Source: JAOUEA01 sp963762075 (GTDB lineage Bacteria; Actinomycetota; UBA4738; HRBIN12). Taken from it: 64,000 bases of DNA. Position 1 is the first letter of the stretch. Each line of letters opens with the position of its first letter. This document shows, one piece after another, positions 36,903 through 45,359 of the stretch. Below the pieces are notes generated by a model that was not told where the DNA came from, made no database searches, and saw only the letters and a program-made list of their open reading frames with translations. The stretch spans positions 1-64,000 of the forward strand of contig CAVXJC010000002.1 in the NCBI GenBank assembly GCA_963762075.1, in the 5' to 3' direction. The position numbers were made by a program, and so were the translations under genes.

Positions 36903-36918
36903 ACGAGAGCCGGGGTTC

Positions 36919-37356
36919 GTGAAAGCTGCGCAGAACCGGTGGCATGCGACCTACATCTGGGGCATGAATACACCGACAACCTGCTCTCCCACCTCTGCGG
37001 TCAAGTCCGGATGCCGCACGCATTGCAACGGTCCCCGGGAACTCTTCGACCGCTTGGAGCGCCTCATCGCGGCGTGCGGGCAGTACGAGGTCGCTCCAGC
37101 GAAGACCCGCATCGCGTTCATGGCCCGCGTGCGGTTCTCGGGCGTGAACGCCATCAGCGACCGCGGGATGACCATCGCGTTCGCCCTCCCCAGGCCCTTG
37201 CGCCACCGGCGGATCCGCAAGGTCGAGAACATCGCCCCCGGCTGGCACGGGCACTGGATGAGGGTCACCTCACCAGACGAGCTCGACGACGAGCTGCTTG
37301 GCTGGCTCCGCGAGTCGTTTCACCAGATGGGGCTGCAGGAACGACTCGCGAGATAG
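36919..37356 (+). CDS. DUF5655-like protein, N-terminus uncertain
   Basis: 145 aa in the frame from GTG 36919. The core ELFDRLERLIAACG, then YEVAPAKTRIAFMARVRFSG, then GHWMRVTSPDELDDELLGWL matches the DUF5655 domain as I remember it. That family usually starts with a zinc-ribbon-like W(T)CxxCG...HxC segment. Here a better match for part of that segment (ACDLHLGHEYTDNLLSHLCG) lies in another frame at 36943-37002. The N-terminal third may therefore be frameshifted. The function is unknown. Confidence 0.6.
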   Translation: MKAAQNRWHATYIWGMNTPTTCSPTSAVKSGCRTHCNGPRELFDRLERLIAACGQYEVAPAKTRIAFMARVRFSGVNAISDRGMTIAFALPRPLRHRRIRKVENIAPGWHGHWMRVTSPDELDDELLGWLRESFHQMGLQERLAR

Positions 37357-37408
37357 GGAGGCCCTTCTCCGGATCATGGAGTAGCGAAGTCGACCGAAGG
37401 CGAGAGTC

Positions 37409-38035
37409 ATGGGCACGAGCGTGACGATCGAGCGCCCGAAGGACCGGGAGGACGAGTACCGCGTTCGGCGCGACGCGGTACGGCTTCTGACGATCCCCGC
37501 GCACCGCTTCGTCATGGTCGACGGGTCCGGTCCTCCCGGCGGGGAGGCGTTCGAGGCGCGGATGCCCGGCCTGTTCGGGACGGCGTACGGATTGCGCTTC
37601 GCCCTGAAGCGGCGCGGAGTGGTCGGGAAGGTAGGTCCGCTCGAGGGGCTGTGGTGGCACGCCGGCGGAGCGACCGATCTCGACGCGATCCTTGCCGGTG
37701 ACCGTGCGGCGTGGCGCTGGACGCTGATGATCGTGATGCCCGACGAGGCGACCGAAGACGAGATCGAGGAGCAGCTCGCGGCTGCGCGGGGGAAGGTCGA
37801 GCCGGAGGTCGCGCCTTTGCTCGGGGTCGAACGGTTCGAGGAGGGAGACGTCGCCCAGGTACTGCACATAGGACCATACGCCGAGGAACGCTCGTCGATC
37901 GAGCGGCTCCACGAGGGCATCGCCGAGGCAGGGTTCCGTGAGCGCGGGAAGCATCACGAGCTCTACCTGGGCGATCCTCGCCGGAGCGCCCCCGAGCGAC
38001 TCCGCACGCTCCTCCGCCACCCGATACGTCGCTAA
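37409..38035 (+). CDS. GyrI-like small-molecule-binding domain protein
   Basis: 208 aa. The GyrI-like (SOUL/AraC-effector) fold is seen in FVMVDGSGPPGGEAFEARMP, GKVGPLEGLWW and WRWTLMIVMPDEATEDEIEE. The ending ERGKHHELYLGDPRRSAPER is highly typical of stand-alone GyrI-like proteins. These bind hydrophobic cations or drugs, and some hydrolyse them. It sits between the DUF5655 gene and a long non-coding stretch. Confidence in the family is high; the ligand is unknown. Confidence 0.88.
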   Translation: MGTSVTIERPKDREDEYRVRRDAVRLLTIPAHRFVMVDGSGPPGGEAFEARMPGLFGTAYGLRFALKRRGVVGKVGPLEGLWWHAGGATDLDAILAGDRAAWRWTLMIVMPDEATEDEIEEQLAAARGKVEPEVAPLLGVERFEEGDVAQVLHIGPYAEERSSIERLHEGIAEAGFRERGKHHELYLGDPRRSAPERLRTLLRHPIRR

Positions 38036-38339
38036 GCCACGGTGAACAGCCGACCCGAGTACCGCACTTCTACTCCGAGTGCGACTGCATCGGATTCGTA
38101 CCGGCCCCAATCGAGGAGATGCCCCTACCCCGGGCAACGGGTGGCCGCGCTAGCAAGGAATGAGGGCGGACAACCAACGGCTCTACGTGCGAACTACGCA
38201 AGTTTCGATTGCATCCACAGGCAAGTCGACCCGAGGTCAGTTGCCGACGCTGGATCGGGACGCTGAGCTGCAGACCGAGGTGACCATCGGGGACCTCAGA
38301 ACGAACGTATCGCCAACGGAGACGGATGTGTGCGTCAAG
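38036..38339. other. Stretch before the Nudix gene, no convincing gene
   Basis: About 300 bases. The Nudix frame stays open upstream to 38160, giving 60 additional residues without a recognisable domain, so they were not included. From here to 41 kb the sequence is less GC-rich in third positions than the rest of the window. Confidence 0.4.
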
Positions 38340-38765
38340 ATGAGAGATCCAAACCGTCCGAAGGGACTCTCGTTGCGTGAAGCCGTCGTCGCGGTCCTGG
38401 TGAAGGACGAGCGTCTTCTCGTGATCCGACGCGGGCCGAAAGCCGTCGCGGAGGGATACTGGGCACCACTCAGCGGGAGGATCGAGGCCGGCGAGAGTCA
38501 GGAGGCGGCGGTCGTCCGAGAGGTTGGCGAAGAAACCGGACTGCACGTGAGAGCGCTCGAGAAAGTATGGGAATGTCCCTCGGACGATGGTCTGTTCCGG
38601 TTGCACTGGTGGACCGTGGACACGGACAGTGCCGAGCTCGAGCTCGATCCGGGGGAGGTCAGGAAGGCACGATGGGTAACGCCCGCCGAGTTCTTGGAGC
38701 TGAAGCCGACGTTCGAGGCCGATCGAGAGTTCGTGAGTCACGTGCTGCCGAGCGTCTCCAGGTAG
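38340..38765 (+). CDS. Nudix hydrolase
   Basis: 141 aa from ATG 38340 (MRDPNRPKGLSLREAVVAVL). The Nudix box is complete: G-RIEAG-E-SQEAAVV-REVGEE-TG-L, within about residues 45-67, with the metal-binding REVGEE. The chain also has VIRRGPKAVAEGYWAPLSGR before it. The family hydrolyses nucleoside diphosphates linked to another group. The specificity is unknown; the size and start suggest a MutT-like or ADP-ribose type enzyme. Confidence 0.9.
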   Translation: MRDPNRPKGLSLREAVVAVLVKDERLLVIRRGPKAVAEGYWAPLSGRIEAGESQEAAVVREVGEETGLHVRALEKVWECPSDDGLFRLHWWTVDTDSAELELDPGEVRKARWVTPAEFLELKPTFEADREFVSHVLPSVSR

Positions 38766-38885
38766 AGCGGCGACCTCGACATCCCGTCGTGCCCCTCGGC
38801 ATTGGTGAGACACTATGAGGTAGCACCGCCAAGGGACCCGCTACGAAGAGGCCGTGGAGAGCCCCCCAACGAAGGGAGGGCGCCA

Positions 38886-39359
38886 ATGGCGCTCATCAAG
38901 GAAGACGTGGCCAGGTCTAGCGATGCATCCACAACGCAGACACTGCCTGAACCTGATTACGCAGCGGAGGCCGACCAGTCGCATCTCAAGCTCCGTGGCG
39001 ACGAGCTGTTGCGAAGCTCCTCACGACTGCGTCCGCAACGATCGAACATGGCCAGTCGGCCAAAGCTCATCCGAAACAAGACAGTCATGGTGATCGTCGG
39101 GGTCGCCGCCGCGTCGCTCGCTGGCTATGTGATGTGGGGGCCGATCCCCGGAGCCGCCGTGGCCGTGCTGGCTACAGTTGGGGTCCTCTTCTCCTCCTGG
39201 CGCCACAAGGTGCGGGACGCGCGAGTCCGCACTAGGGCCGACAACTTCTCGTTCGCCGAGGTCGCCGTTCGGATGCGCGCCAAGGACAGGGCGCACGAGC
39301 TCATGCTGGCGAAGCGAGCGACGGCGGTGTTGCAGCCAGCCGCTACGGGATCAGGGTAG
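38886..39359 (+). CDS. Hypothetical two-helix membrane protein
   Basis: 157 aa from ATG 38886, with GGGAGGG just upstream. A polar N-terminal half (residues 1-70) is followed by two membrane helices at about 71-88 and 90-108 (VMVIVGVAAASLAGYVMWG, GAAVAVLATVGVLFSSW). A basic C-terminal helix (AVRMRAKDRAHELMLAKR) ends the protein. No family recognised. It belongs to the accessory stretch before tRNA-Asn. Confidence 0.55.
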   Translation: MALIKEDVARSSDASTTQTLPEPDYAAEADQSHLKLRGDELLRSSSRLRPQRSNMASRPKLIRNKTVMVIVGVAAASLAGYVMWGPIPGAAVAVLATVGVLFSSWRHKVRDARVRTRADNFSFAEVAVRMRAKDRAHELMLAKRATAVLQPAATGSG

Positions 39360-39468
39360 TCCGCTCGAGAGTGCTCGATCTGTCCGCGCCTACCTCGTCG
39401 GAACTCATCCGTCGTGACGTGCAGATCCTCGGGGGCTTCTCCCATCGGATTGCCGGTGTACCAGCAGC

Positions 39469-39873
39469 CTAGGAGCCATCCTCGTCGTCCAGGTTCAACG
39501 ACGACTCGATGTCATCCAGCACTAGGTCCAGGTCAGCGCGTTGCCGGCCTTGCTCATCTTCCAAGATGCGGGAAGTCTCCTCGGCGCGTTGGATGAAGGC
39601 TCTGTAATCCCTGTTCGTCTCTTCGACGGCTTTCTTGATCCGGGGAAGGTGGTACTGATTGACCTCCTCGGCGGGAGCCTGCAGGACGATGCGATCACCA
39701 GCCACGGAGGCTCTCCGATACATCGTCGACCTCGTTCTGTTGTAACTGACCTCAAAGAGTCTGGCCCAGTCTTTGTCGGGTGAGGGGGACAGGAGGAACG
39801 GCACCACCCAGTGATCGGGTTCGTTCCGTACGTCCTTCCGAGCGATCCCGAGGATTCGGACGTCGCCGTGCAT
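39469..39873 (-). CDS. Hypothetical protein
   Basis: 134 aa from ATG 39873, with GGGAGGG three bases upstream. The N-terminal half looks like a small beta-domain (DVRILGIARKDVRN, WVVPFLLSPSPDKDWARLFE). The C-terminal half is helical and acidic (EETNRDYRAFIQRAEETSRI, DLVLDDIESSLNLDDEDGS). No family recognised. It is transcribed opposite to its neighbours in the accessory stretch. Confidence 0.55.
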   Translation of the reverse strand: MHGDVRILGIARKDVRNEPDHWVVPFLLSPSPDKDWARLFEVSYNRTRSTMYRRASVAGDRIVLQAPAEEVNQYHLPRIKKAVEETNRDYRAFIQRAEETSRILEDEQGRQRADLDLVLDDIESSLNLDDEDGS

Positions 39874-39968
39874 GGTCCCTCCCAAGAACAGACTACTCCT
39901 CGCCCCGAAAGGCGCTCATCCTCGGAACCGGTCAGATGCTCCGGCGCCGAGGCCGGCGCTGACCGAGG

Positions 39969-40214
39969 GTGCTAGGGTCGCCCCTGGTGGATGTCTTACC
40001 GATCGCGGCCGAGTGTCTGATGTCGTATTGCACGGCTCCGGGTGACGTTCAGGCGTTCTCTGACTTTGTAACCCCTGAGGGAGATATCTTCGTCGTTGGC
40101 CCCTACGGCCTTTGCGATGAACACGCTAGGACCCTCAAGCGCTTCATGGTGGAGCTTCGGTATCCGGATGGATCCGTGAGCAAGCCAAGGACGCCCGGTG
40201 AGCCTGTCAGCTAA
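39969..40214 (+). CDS. Small hypothetical protein
   Basis: 81 aa from GTG 39969; the start is uncertain and there is no strong ribosome site. It contains two Cys and a His that could form one site (ECLMSYCTAPGD, GLCDEHARTLKRF). No family recognised. Confidence 0.35.
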   Translation: MLGSPLVDVLPIAAECLMSYCTAPGDVQAFSDFVTPEGDIFVVGPYGLCDEHARTLKRFMVELRYPDGSVSKPRTPGEPVS

Positions 40215-40369
40215 CGACGCTCGCCGAGCACGCGCTGCTTAGTATCCAGGCTCTATTGGGGCTCTCAGCCCGGAGGTCCCACCGCTCGACGCGATGGGTA
40301 CGTGCTAGGTGTAGTTCAGACCGTTGTTAACACTTCGAAGCGGCCAGCTGCCGGACCTGTCGGCCCTGG

Positions 40370-40914
40370 CTAGGCGCTCTCGGTTCGCTCCGTCCAGAAT
40401 CGCTCCCAAGTAGCCCGCTTCTTGGCGGCGAATGCGTCTACAACGTCATCGAAGCCGGCAGCCGTCTCTGTCGCCCCCAGCGCCCGCCCGACTTCGGCCC
40501 ACGAATGCCCAGCGCTTCTCGCATGGCCGATTGACTCGCCTAGCGCCTTCTCCAGTGCCATCAGGGCGCGGCAGCACTCGGTAACTCCGCCCATAGGATC
40601 ACTAGTCCAGTCCCCGAAATAGACAGCCGCAGCCCACTGCCGTGACCCCTCAAACGGAGCCTCCTGAATGTGACTGCCATGTCTGCTCCCTTCTTCCGGG
40701 TCAAGACGCCAAGGACGCGCCCGCCACTTGGTCTCGTCCAATTCCCCACGTCGCTACGGCGCCACAGACGACGGGGTCCTATCAGCTCCGACGCTGGTGG
40801 GAAGTCAGGTCGACGACTCAACTGGCATACCCGCTGCACGCGCAGGAGCGCCGGCATGTCGGATAGTCGAACGTAGCCGCGGTCGACGGCGGCGAGGACT
40901 TCGATTGATTCCAC
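40370..40914 (-). pseudogene. Split DNA-binding protein (AlpA/HTH_17-like plus second HTH)
   Basis: Two overlapping frames. From ATG 40914 the first gives a MerR/AlpA-like helix-turn-helix: GYVRLSDMPALLRVQRVCQL, SRRPDFPPASELIG, then RLWRRSDVGNWTRP. That frame stops at 40561. The second frame is open from TTG 40741 to the TAG at 40370. It encodes a helical segment (RALMALEKALGESIGHARS) and a second HTH-like motif (GHSWAEVGRALGATE), ending RATWERFWTERTES. The parts join naturally with one frame change near the shared Trp codon at about 40735. Alternatively they are two overlapping genes. AlpA-like proteins act as excisionases or regulators of integrative elements, and the gene lies about 100 bases from the 3' end of tRNA-Asn. 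Confidence 0.5.
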
Positions 40915-40946
40915 AGGCCGTCAGCGTAGCTGCTCGCCCAATCGAC

Positions 40947-40967
40947 TAGTCCACGATTAGTCCACGA
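40947..40967. repeat. Direct repeat TAGTCCACGA x2
   Basis: TAGTCCACGA occurs at 40947-40956 and again at 40958-40967, one helical turn (11 bp) apart, upstream of the split HTH gene and 50 bases from tRNA-Asn. The spacing suits a dimeric or side-by-side protein binding site, such as one for the AlpA-like protein. Confidence 0.55.
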
Positions 40968-41016
40968 ACTCGAAGCCAGGAAACGGCGATCCCTGCATCG
41001 CCGCAGGTAGAAGGTG

Positions 41017-41089
41017 CTCCGGGGGTGGGACTCGAACCCACAACCTACGGATTAACAGTCCGCCGCTCTGCCGGTTGAGCTACCCCGGA
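41017..41089 (-). tRNA. tRNA-Asn (anticodon GUU)
   Basis: A 73-nt cloverleaf. Acceptor TCCGGGG pairs with CCCCGGA and the discriminator is G. The D arm is GCTC/GAGC, the anticodon arm GCGGA-CTGTTAA-TCCGT with GTT at 34-36, and the T arm GTGGG-TTCGAGT-CCCAC. CCA is not encoded. Its 3' side faces the accessory stretch at 38-41 kb. Confidence 0.96.
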
Positions 41090-41210
41090 AAGGTGGAGCG
41101 TCCGCAGTCTACCAGTGGCCTCTTCCCACCCAGACACCGTGTGAAGCCGCCGGGAGTACGCTGACGCTCGAAACTTCCATCGTCGATCCGAGCAGGAAGG
41201 ACCACCGCAG

Positions 41211-41480
41211 ATGAGGCTCCGTTCGCTGACGCTCGTGGCTGCCGGTATCGCCATCGGCTATTCGATCTCGCAGAAGATGCGCCAGGACGACCCAGAGGTC
41301 GTGCGTGGCCCGCAGCCGAAGTCGTCCGGCTCGCCGGCGCTCCGGCTCGTGAGCGGCCAGGCACAGCGCGTCGCCGATCAGGCGAGCGTTCGCAGTCTCG
41401 CGGCGATCCGGCGGGCTCGGGGAGCGATCCGGACCCGGCTCGGGGACGCCGAGACCTTCGACGACGCGGCCTGGAACTAG
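41211..41480 (+). CDS. Small membrane-anchored hypothetical protein
   Basis: 89 aa from ATG 41211. A short N-terminal helix (LTLVAAGIAIGYSIS) is followed by a basic and helical tail (SVRSLAAIRRARGAIRTRLG) that ends FDDAAWN. This pattern fits a small inner-membrane protein with a cytoplasmic tail. No family recognised. It converges with the pilin gene, eight bases away. Confidence 0.6.
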   Translation: MRLRSLTLVAAGIAIGYSISQKMRQDDPEVVRGPQPKSSGSPALRLVSGQAQRVADQASVRSLAAIRRARGAIRTRLGDAETFDDAAWN

Positions 41481-41488
41481 AGCCAAGC

Positions 41489-41986
41489 TCAGGTCGTCGG
41501 CCAGCTGGTGAGGAAGATCACCGACACGGCCTGGTCGGCGGTGCAGTCGGCGGGACCCACGCCTGGGTCCACACCGAAGCCCAGTCCCTGAGTGATCCAG
41601 TCGCGGACGAAGAAGCACTTCCCCGACTCGCTGTACACCGCGGCCACGAACTGATACCCGGTCGTGGCGCGATCTGGCACCCACGTGCTCGCGTTGTTGG
41701 GCCCCGAGCTGTTCGTGACCTCATCGACGAATCTCAACGACGGCTCGGCCGCCGAGAGGTCCGCGGCGAAGACGTTCGTGTAGTTGCCGGCATCGGTGAA
41801 CACGATGCGCCCGGTCTCGAGGGCCGTGGCGGCGGTGGACTTCGCCGCCGAATCCTGTGCGCGTTCCTTCACGCCGGAGAACGTGCTCATCGACATCGCC
41901 AACAGCACGCCGAGGATGAGCACGACCACCATGAGCTCGATCAGCGTGAAGCCACGCTCGCTGCGAAGGTCGGTCGGACGGATCAA
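41489..41986 (-). CDS. Type IV pilin-like protein (prepilin)
   Basis: 165 aa from ATG 41986. The N-terminal class III signal is complete: SERG|FTLIELMVVVLILG, with a basic leader of 12 residues ending in Gly, a Phe +1 and Glu +5. A long hydrophobic helix follows. The globular domain has two Cys near the C-terminus (SGKCFFVRDW, GPADCTADQ), a typical D-loop. No pilus assembly ATPase, prepilin peptidase or secretin gene occurs in the window. It is therefore an orphan pilin served from elsewhere. Confidence 0.9.
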   Translation of the reverse strand: MIRPTDLRSERGFTLIELMVVVLILGVLLAMSMSTFSGVKERAQDSAAKSTAATALETGRIVFTDAGNYTNVFAADLSAAEPSLRFVDEVTNSSGPNNASTWVPDRATTGYQFVAAVYSESGKCFFVRDWITQGLGFGVDPGVGPADCTADQAVSVIFLTSWPTT

Positions 41987-42089
41987 GAGCTCTCACACCT
42001 CGTTCCACGGGACGGTCGATCCGCCCATTCATGGAACATCGGAGAGAGCGCCTGACCGACTTGAGTGTGACTCGCGCGTGATACGTACC

Positions 42090-43406
42090 CTATTCGAGGT
42101 AATCGCGCAGCTTCTGCGAACGGCTCGGATGTCGCAGCTTCGACAGCGTCTTCGACTCGATCTGGCGGATGCGCTCCCGCGTCACGCCGAATTCGCGGCC
42201 CACCTCTTCCAGCGTTCGGGGGTGACCGTCGACGAGGCCGAATCGCAGCTGGATCACCTTCTTCTCGCGTTCGCTCAGCGTATGCAGCACCGACTCGAGC
42301 TGTTCCTGGAGAAGGATGAAGCTCGCGGCGTCGACCGGCACCACCGCGTCGGCATCCTCGATGAAGTCTCCGAGGTGGCTGTCCTCTTCCTCACCGATGG
42401 GGGTCTCGAGCGAGACGGGTTCCTGCGAGACCTTTTGGATCTCGCGGACCTTCTCTGCGCTGATGCCCATGACCTTGCCGATCTCGTCGGGCGTGGGTTC
42501 ACGGCCGAGATCTTGCAGCAGCTGGCGCTGCACGCGGACGAGCTTGTTGATGGTCTCGACCATGTGCACCGGGATGCGGATCGTTCGGGCCTGGTCGGCG
42601 ATCGCGCGCGTGATCGCCTGACGAATCCACCACGTGGCGTACGTCGAGAACTTGAAACCCTTGGCGTAGTCGAACTTCTCGACCGCTCGGATCAAGCCCA
42701 GGTTCCCCTCCTGGATCAGATCGAGGAAGAGCATGCCGCGACCGACGTAGCGCTTGGCGATGCTCACGACAAGGCGCAGGTTCGCCTCGATGAGCTTGCG
42801 CTTGGCGAGCTGACCGTCGCGCTCCACCCGATGCAACCACGCGTGCATCTCATCGTCGCTCTTGGGTCGATAGCTCTTCGCGATCTTCTCGCGGCCGATG
42901 CCCTCGACCTTTCCGAAGGCCGTCATCTGGTGATTGCGGATCTCCCAGACCTTCACGACGCAGACCTTCACGTCGTGCGGATCGGCCTTTGGTTCTTCCT
43001 CATCGCGGAGCTGGGTCTGCAGCGCCGTCGACATCTCGCCCGCCTCGATGCGCCGGGCCAGGTCGATCTCCTGCGGAGCGTTCAGCAGGGGAACCTTGCC
43101 GATCTCCTTCAGGTACATGCGAACAGGGTCGTTCGTCGGCGCCTTGAGCAGATCGACCTCGATGCGGACCTGGGTGGCGGCGTCGGTCTCCTCCCCCGGG
43201 ACCTCGATCACCTCGATGCCCTCGGCGGTGAGGTGATCGCCGACCTGGGTCAGGAACTCCTCGACCTGCTCCGGCGTGAAGTCGTCGACCGGAACCGCCT
43301 CGAGCAGATCCTCGGATGTGACGAAGCCACGCTCCCGCCCTTTGGCGGTGATGGTTTCCTTGACCTCGTCGAGGCTCAGTGGGGGTTCATCGCGGCGAAC
43401 AGCCAC
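42090..43406 (-). CDS. rpoD: Primary RNA polymerase sigma factor (sigma A / RpoD)
   Basis: 438 aa. Region 1.1 lies at about 10-75 and region 1.2 is NDPVRMYLKEIGKVPLL. A moderately long acidic insert is followed by region 2 (GNLGLIRAVEKFDYAKGFKF, TYATWWIRQAITRAI), region 3 (KLVRVQRQLLQDLGR) and region 4.2 (TLEEVGREFGVTRERIRQIE). This is the full order of a housekeeping sigma factor. It follows dnaG (113 bases), the sigma-primase order common in bacteria. The start at ATG 43406 is supported by alignment of region 1.1. Confidence 0.97.
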   Translation of the reverse strand: MAVRRDEPPLSLDEVKETITAKGRERGFVTSEDLLEAVPVDDFTPEQVEEFLTQVGDHLTAEGIEVIEVPGEETDAATQVRIEVDLLKAPTNDPVRMYLKEIGKVPLLNAPQEIDLARRIEAGEMSTALQTQLRDEEEPKADPHDVKVCVVKVWEIRNHQMTAFGKVEGIGREKIAKSYRPKSDDEMHAWLHRVERDGQLAKRKLIEANLRLVVSIAKRYVGRGMLFLDLIQEGNLGLIRAVEKFDYAKGFKFSTYATWWIRQAITRAIADQARTIRIPVHMVETINKLVRVQRQLLQDLGREPTPDEIGKVMGISAEKVREIQKVSQEPVSLETPIGEEEDSHLGDFIEDADAVVPVDAASFILLQEQLESVLHTLSEREKKVIQLRFGLVDGHPRTLEEVGREFGVTRERIRQIESKTLSKLRHPSRSQKLRDYLE

Positions 43407-43519
43407 GGGTCTCCTCAGGAGTGATCGGGTGGGGGTTCGGCTCAGACATCAGCACGACAACCCAGTGTACGGAACACGGCAGGGGCGCGACCTGTGGCGA
43501 AGCGCTGCGCCGTCGAGGA

Positions 43520-45316
43520 TCACACCGCGCTACGGATCCCCTGGCGCAACCTGCGGAGCTCGCCATCAATCGCCACGAGTTGCGCGAACAGCTCGTCGTA
43601 ACCCTCGTCGGTCGTGGGGTTCAGCTTCTGTAGCTGCATGCGAAGGGAGTCGCTCTGCTGCTTCAGCACGAGCTCCCGCAGACGCGACCAGACCGACCGG
43701 GCGTAGTCGGGACCACCGTCGCCGTCGAGCGGTTCCACCGCCAGCGAGCTGAGCATCGCGCCGAGCTTCTCGTCGTCGCCCGCGGCGCCGACCGAGGCGT
43801 CGCCGCCGGCCTCACGCAGGGCAGCGAGCGCTTTGCGGGCGCTCGCGCTGCGGAAGTGATCGTCGGTGAGCTGCCGTGCGTATTCGTCGTAGGCTGCGCG
43901 ATCGCGCACGAGCAGCTTCAACATCTCGCGCTCGACCTTGTCGCGGGCGCTCATGCGCCTGGGCGACTCCACGACGACATCAGCCGGATGTCCGCGGCGG
44001 CGTGAGTCGAGCGCCTGCACGACCGAGAACTCGGTCACGCCCGCGAGATCTGCGACGAGGTGCGCGTACTCGCTCCGCCTCACCGGGTCGGTGAGCCCTT
44101 CGATGATCGGCATCGCGTCGGCAACCGCCCGCGACTGCCCCTCGACGCTCGAGAGGTCGTGGCGGCCGATCGTGCGCCGCACCATGTACTCCACGAGCGG
44201 TCGCGCGCCTTTCGCGGAATCGCGTACCCCGTCGGCGCCGTGCTTCGAGACGAATTCGGCCGGATCGAGACCCTCGGGCAAGATCATCACGACGGTCTGC
44301 ACCGACGGGAAGCGCTCCTGGAACTCGGCCGCCCGCTCCGCGGCGCGCGCGCCGGCCTCGTCAGAATCGAACGCCATGATCGCGCGCGCCGCGAACCGTG
44401 AGAGCTGGCGGAAATGCCCCTCCCCGAGCGCGGTGCCACACGTGGCGACCGTGTTCTCGATACCAGCCTGCGAGAATCCGATCACGTCGGTGTAGCCCTC
44501 GACCACGAATACCTCGCCCGACTTCGCGATCGCCGTGCGTGCGCGGTGCAGGTTGTAGAGGACCTCGTGCTTCTTGTAGACCGGCGTCTCAGCGGTGTTG
44601 AGGTACTTCGCCTGCTCCCCCGCCTTCGGGTCATTCGGCAGCACCCGCGCCCCGAACCCGATGCCGCGGCCCTGAAGGTCATGGATCGGGAAGATCAGCC
44701 GCCCTCGGAATCGGTCGCGCACCGTGCCGTCGTCGCCGCGGGTCGCCAGACCCGCCTCGAGTAACACCTCGGGACTCAGGTCTCGAGCCTGCGAAAGTCG
44801 TCGCAGCAGGAAGTCGGAGTACCCTGGCGCATATCCGAGGCCGAACGCCTCGACGGCGTCGGCGGTCATACCGCGCTCGGCCACATAGGCGCGGGCGTCG
44901 CCGGCTTCCTTGCCGTCGGCGAGCATGCTCGCGTACAGCTCGGCGGCCTGCTCATTGGCCCGCAACAGCGATCGCCGCCGGGCCGCCGCCTGCCGCGCCT
45001 CGGGAGAGTCGCCCTCGTACCGCAGGTGCACACCGACCTGCCCGGCCAATCGCTCGACCGCCTCGACGTAGCTGAGGTGTTCGAGCTCGCGGACGAATCG
45101 GATCGTGTCACCCCCGGCGCCGCACCCGTGGCAGTAGTAGAGCTGCTTCGAGGGCGAGATGCCGAACGATGGCGTCTTCTCTTGATGGAACGGACACAGC
45201 CCGACCATCCGGTCGGCGCCGGCCTTCTTGAGCGTCAGGTACTGCGACGCGACCTGGACGAGGTCGATGCGTTCCTTCACCGCCTGTACATCGTCGTCGC
45301 GGATGCGTCCGGCCAC
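43520..45316 (-). CDS. dnaG: DNA primase
   Basis: 598 aa from GTG/ATG 45316 (MAGRIRDDDVQAVKERIDLV). The CHC2 zinc-binding domain has CPFHQEKTPSFGIS, then YYCHGCGAGGD. The catalytic core has the TOPRIM motif VEGYTDVIGF and AIMAFDSDEAGARAAERA. A C-terminal helical DnaB-interaction domain ends the protein. It makes RNA primers for lagging-strand synthesis. Downstream is rpoD and upstream is dgt, 43 bases away, all on the same strand. Confidence 0.97.
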   Translation of the reverse strand: MAGRIRDDDVQAVKERIDLVQVASQYLTLKKAGADRMVGLCPFHQEKTPSFGISPSKQLYYCHGCGAGGDTIRFVRELEHLSYVEAVERLAGQVGVHLRYEGDSPEARQAAARRRSLLRANEQAAELYASMLADGKEAGDARAYVAERGMTADAVEAFGLGYAPGYSDFLLRRLSQARDLSPEVLLEAGLATRGDDGTVRDRFRGRLIFPIHDLQGRGIGFGARVLPNDPKAGEQAKYLNTAETPVYKKHEVLYNLHRARTAIAKSGEVFVVEGYTDVIGFSQAGIENTVATCGTALGEGHFRQLSRFAARAIMAFDSDEAGARAAERAAEFQERFPSVQTVVMILPEGLDPAEFVSKHGADGVRDSAKGARPLVEYMVRRTIGRHDLSSVEGQSRAVADAMPIIEGLTDPVRRSEYAHLVADLAGVTEFSVVQALDSRRRGHPADVVVESPRRMSARDKVEREMLKLLVRDRAAYDEYARQLTDDHFRSASARKALAALREAGGDASVGAAGDDEKLGAMLSSLAVEPLDGDGGPDYARSVWSRLRELVLKQQSDSLRMQLQKLNPTTDEGYDELFAQLVAIDGELRRLRQGIRSAV

Positions 45317-45359
45317 GGTTCCTTCTCTCGCTGTCGAGCCGCGTCCATACGGCCAGCGC

